From Molossus alvarezi (lineage: Eukaryota > Chordata > Mammalia > Chiroptera > Molossidae), in assembly GCA_037176705.1 (NCBI GenBank), contig CM073887.1, positions 63,201,001 to 63,265,000 on the forward strand: 64,000 nt of DNA, given 5' to 3'. The position numbers and the translations under genes were made by a program. This document shows positions 60,305 through 64,000 of the stretch, piece after piece. Below the pieces are notes generated by a model that saw only the letters and a program-made list of their open reading frames with translations, searched no databases and had not been told where the DNA came from. The stretch's first letter is position 1. Each line of letters begins with the position of its first letter.

Positions 60305-61132
60305 CATTGAGGAAGCGAAGAACAACCCTCCATCAGCCAGCGCTGAAGCAGAAACCACCACTCCTCCACTTGGCCCAGAGTCCATGACTGCCACTCCCCA
60401 CCCAGCCCTCCAGCATGGCCCTGGGGATGCGCACACCACCCACAGCAGCAGCTACCCCATTAGCAGCTGTGGAGCTAAAGAAGACGTGACAAGAAAACTC
60501 CCTCCAAGCTGGGCACCTTAATGATGGGTTTTCAGTCTCTTCCCCTGGCCGCAGCCTGGGCTGACAGAAGTTGGCTGGGAGAATTCTCGCACTTTTCCTA
60601 AAATGCATGTGCTTTAGACCATTCACAAAAAAACCACTTATAAGGAAATGAAGTCAAGCCATGGTAAGTTTTAAAGTCATTTTTCTTTGGTGGGTACGTG
60701 CCCCTAGCGGGAAGCAAACCCTGGACTCTCTGGTCTGCAGGTTGATGCTCTAACCGCTGAGCCGAACTGGCCAGGCACCCATATTTTTTTGTTCCATCAA
60801 TATTGGTTAATCCAGTGAACAAATATTTATTGGACACTTGTTTTGTTGCCACTCTGTACTAGACACAGGGAACATTACAGCTGTGCTCCTCCCCTCATGG
60901 GAAGGACAGACCGTAAACAAGAATCAGCTGCTCTGTGGTCAGTGCCATGAGGACCACACATGTGATGAGCTGGGTGAGGTGTGTAGGGTGGATGGATCAG
61001 GGACGCCCTCTGCAGGCAGGTGATGCTGAACTGAGACCTGGATACTGTGAATAGGTCAGGCTTCATTTTAATATTTATTTTGTTATTTCCTTTTAGTTCT
61101 CTATTTTAGTTTTTGGTTATTATAAAGTCATC
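60305..61132 (+). other. Kinase array spacer: 3' tail of copy 1 and upstream flank of copy 2
   Basis: The 3' tail (60305-60660) matches the other two tails. Next comes a minus-strand SINE piece (60695-60777) shared with the preceding spacer. Then comes the flank leading to ATG 61133, matching 58560-58771 before copy 1. No intact ORF. A TATTATAAAG-like AT-rich stretch just before each ATG is conserved but not clearly a promoter. Confidence 0.7.
60695..60777 (-). mobile_element. Ves-type SINE remnant in array spacer
   Basis: Shows GTGCCCCTAGCGGGAAGC through CCGAACTGGCCAGGCA on the plus strand. Paralogous to 58070-58150; absent after the third tail. Confidence 0.8.
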
Positions 61133-62465
61133 ATGTTTGCTGACATAGGAGCCCTCCCTGACATTGAGGAGTGCTATAATGGCAATTACATCCTCTTGGC
61201 CACACTTGGCCAAGGTTCCTGTGCTGAGGTGCTGTCGGCCTGCCCTGTTACACTGGCGCAGACGTAGCTGTAAAGGTGCTCCCAAAGGAGAACACTGAGG
61301 ATTCAAGAGAAGCTGATACTTTCAAAATGTTAAATCATTTCAACATCACCAACTTATATGAAGTCATTACCATCAAGGACACCGCATATTTCATCATGGA
61401 ATACATTGGTGGAGGTCACCTATATGATTATTTAATGAACAACGACCACATGTCAGAGACAGAAGCCCAATCCATGTTCCAACAACTCACATCAGCCGTC
61501 CACTACTAAAACCAGCAAGGCATCGTGCATAGGGACCTGAAGCCCAAAAACATCCTTTAAAATGATGAGTTGATCATAAAATTAAAGGGTTTTAGCTAAT
61601 TATTGAACTTACAGATGAAAACTCAACCACCTTCTGTGGCACATTGGACTATATGGCCCCAGAAGTTGTGACGTTCCACACTTAACTGAGCCTGACGGTG
61701 GACGTTGTGAGTTTGGGTGTCATTTTGTATGTGATTCTAACTATAGAACTGCCATTCCTAGGAAGGACTTATTTAGAAATGAGGACATTAATAGTAACTG
61801 GTGAATATCTTGAACCATCCTATATATCTCAAGAATGCCTTACACTTTAGAAAAGTTAAAGACTGTTAACTTCAGCCTAAGAACAACCCTGAAAGAAATC
61901 ATGAAAGACCCAGGGGTCAATGCAGATCAAGAAGAACTGGGGCCATAACATCGAGCCACCCTGGGATGACCTGTACTGTACCCCCAGGTAACAGAAGAAA
62001 TTAAAAGCCTCGGATATGACCCACAGGATTTCCAGGAGTCTGTCATAAAACAAAAACTTAACAGAATTATGGGGACGTACATGATAATAGATACAACCAA
62101 AAAAAAAACGAAGGGCCGCACAATCAGGGTGAGACCCTGCCCCTCACCTGACCCCAACTGCAGTGCTATGTCAAGCCAAGAGGTTCTGCCATTGGCGAAG
62201 AATTACCAAGACCCTGCCAACCTACCAGAGAGCCTGGTAGCAAAGTTACTATTTCTAAAGTGCTGTACTACCTCAAGCAAAGAGGTTCTGTCATCGCAGG
62301 AGAATTACAGAGACCCCGTTTACCACCCAGTGAGCCTGTAAGCAGAGATACTAGCTCTCCAGTGTAGTGCTACCTAAAGCCAAAAGGTCTGCCATCGGGC
62401 AAGAATTATAAAGACCATGCCTGTCACCCAGCGAGCCCAGAAGCAAAGCTGCCCACTCTCTGACC
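61133..62465 (+). pseudogene. MARK / sperm-motility-kinase-like kinase pseudogene, copy 2
   Basis: This tandem partner of copy 1 has ATG at 61133 (offset 2361) and is very similar throughout. It keeps the five bases that copy 1 lost, so QQLTSAVHY is in frame, but TAA at 61507-61509 replaces the expected Cys codon. It shares with copy 1 the upstream frameshift, the TAA after HRDLKPKNIL (61558-61560), the D-to-G change in DFG and the TAA just behind it. In addition its third DFG position is Ser (GFS), and a TAG ends the frame near 61848. The C-terminal repeat has only three units. It is dead as a kinase. Confidence 0.7.
62160..62465 (+). repeat. Coding minisatellite, three units of exactly 102 bp
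   Basis: Units start at 62160, 62262 and 62364. The middle unit begins like unit 2 of copy 1 (59897) but ends like its unit 4 (60101). That is what a 204-bp deletion by unequal exchange between units would leave. Confidence 0.86.
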
Positions 62466-62780
62466 CATTGAGGAAGCGAAGAACAACCCTCCATCAGCCA
62501 GCGCTGAAGCAGAAACCACCACTCCTCCACTTGGCCCAGAGTCCATGACTGCCAATCCCCACCCAGCCCTCCAGCATGGCCCTGGGGACATGCACACCAC
62601 CCACAACAGCAGCTACCCCATCAGCAGTGGTGGAACTAAAAAGAAGCAACTCATGAAAACTGCCGCCAAGCTGAGCACCTTAATGATGGGGTCCCAGTCT
62701 CTTCCCCTGGCCACAGCCCAGGCTGGCAGGGGTTGGCTAGGAGGGTCATGCACTTTTTTTTTAAATGCACCTGCTTTAGG
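62466..62780 (+). other. Third 3' tail of the kinase repeat unit
   Basis: Matches 60305-60640 and 57580-57985. Homology ends at about 62832, before the position where the other two tails carry a SINE remnant. It marks the right end of the array. Confidence 0.72.
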
Positions 62781-62831
62781 TCATCTAGGAAGAGCCACCC
62801 ATAAAGAAATCAAGTCAAGCCAGTATAAGTT

Positions 62832-63283
62832 TTAAAATCGTGGATGGCCTAGGCAGGGCTAGAGTCAAAAGATTCTGAGGGGGTAAAACCATAAAGTTCT
62901 GGGGTTCTAGAAAGGCCAGTCACATGGTCAGTAGATGCTCGAAAAGCTGGATGAAAACAGAGGGCCCTTCGAGTGCAAGAAACAGGCTTATGTTCAACAG
63001 GGGGGGAGATGGTTCAGCGGGCAAGAGTTGTGCAGACCGGAGAGGCGTTTTCTGCTCGGCGTTTACAGTAGGAGGGTATCCAGCATCTCCAAGGACGTCA
63101 GAAGCCTGTGCTGAGTTCCAGCACATTGGAGGTTGTCAGAACTCTGTGGCCAGTTTGGTGGACAGCCTGGAGCCCCCTGGAGGTCAAGAGGAGAAGATGT
63201 CCTTTCTGTGAGTCAACCCCTGAGTGCCTGCCTGGGTGAAACTTCAGAGACTGGACTGTTTTTCCTGGGGCCCTTCTCCTTCT
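62832..63283. other. Spacer between kinase array and second myosin copy
   Basis: Single-copy in this window. It has a plus-strand 95-codon frame (62924-63211) without recognisable domain, and a G run at 63001-63007. No similarity to the sequence left of the first myosin copy. Confidence 0.5.
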
Positions 63284-64000
63284 CCTGCATCCAACACAGA
63301 AAATGCACAGCACTTCTCAGGGTTTGCGTCCCAGTACCCTTGGATTATAACCTAACTGGGACCAGGGTGGCCTGAGGCATGTGTATAGTTCTTCATGGCT
63401 CTGAGCCTAGAATGTTTCCACACTCCCACAGCATCAGACCAAGAGGGCAGATGTCTCGTTACCCAGTATTCTTAAAGTGGGTAAATTCTGATATAATGGC
63501 AGCCCTGCTCTAGGGAAAGAGGTTTAAAGTAAAATGTGCACATATATATGTAAGAGAACAGCATATAATTCTTAATTGTAAATTATTCTGGCCAATCTTA
63601 ATCACAAACGTAAGCAAAGTCTTACCATCCTTCCAAAGCTCTGCAACAAATCTGTCCGATGACTGGTGTAGGAGCGTGGTCACGTTGTCCCTCAGAAGGC
63701 CCATGTTCTTCATCAGCCACTCATCTGCCTTACAGCCACCTGGCCCGTACCACAGCCGAATGTGGCCACATGGAGAAAACAGACAGACACAATCAAGAAA
63801 CATTTGGAGGCTTACCCACAAATGTTCACAGAGCAACCTAAAAAGTGCATTGTCTCAAAGGCAATGCATTTGTAAAGTAAACTGCATTTAAGGATTTACA
63901 AATGGTTATCAGCACATTTCTTATAAACTTCATCAAATGTAGCAAAATTTCAAACACAGTTCTTTTAATCGAGTGATTCAACCCTTACCTTCCCCACATA
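63284..64000 (-). pseudogene. MYH10: Second copy of part of the MYH10-like pseudogene
   Basis: Positions 63295-64000 match 26317-27022 at a constant offset of 36978 with about 12 substitutions and no indels. The copy contains the [10 protein letters not shown]...FVAELWKD exon at 63626-63739 and the last 12 bases of the preceding exon (63989-64000). It has the same 1-nt deletion as the first copy, so the sequence was already a pseudogene when duplicated. Homology fades at about 63284 (26306 in the other copy). The copy presumably continues past the right edge. Confidence 0.88.

Overview
This is vertebrate, intron- and repeat-rich DNA, and its repeats point to a bat. It carries about thirty tRNA-derived SINEs of the Ves type, one near-full-length L1 and several L1 pieces, and a HAL1 (half-L1) element. 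Ves SINEs are characteristic of yangochiropteran, especially vespertilionid, bats; the species cannot be read from the sequence. No intact conventional protein-coding gene was found in the 64 kb.

Region 1 (about 0.85-27.2 kb, minus strand) is an unprocessed pseudogene of non-muscle myosin heavy chain IIB (MYH10-like). Eleven exons can be placed in the correct order, from the late motor domain through the IQ region into the start of the coiled coil. Many still have splice sites in the right phase. The copy is dead: it has single-base deletions in most exons, a CGA-to-TGA stop, a 21-nt deletion and several lost splice donors or acceptors. Its introns are filled with SINEs, a HAL1 element and two TA-flanked DNA transposons. 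A long, near-identical inverted repeat lies at 25.5-26.3 kb.

Region 2 (27.2-36.7 kb) has no recognisable exon but holds old repeats, a nested SINE pair and a GC/CpG-rich block (about 34.3-36.1 kb). That block has CCAAT and E2F-like motifs and looks like a promoter. Region 3 (36.7-43.0 kb) is a near-full-length minus-strand L1 interrupted by a SINE and by a short unidentified insertion. Region 4 (43-57.5 kb) is repeat-dominated intergenic DNA.

Region 5 (57.6-62.8 kb) is a tandem array built from a dead MARK / sperm-motility-kinase-like gene: two kinase copies and three copies of the 3' tail. The C-terminal part of each copy is a minisatellite of exactly 102 bp (34 codons), with five units in copy 1 and three in copy 2. 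The two copies share most disabling changes, so the gene died before it was duplicated. Region 6 (63.28 kb to the end) is a second, about 98% identical copy of part of the myosin pseudogene. The locus has therefore been reshaped by repeated local duplication of already-dead genes, plus continuing L1/SINE insertion. One SINE even has its empty target site preserved in the neighbouring repeat unit.
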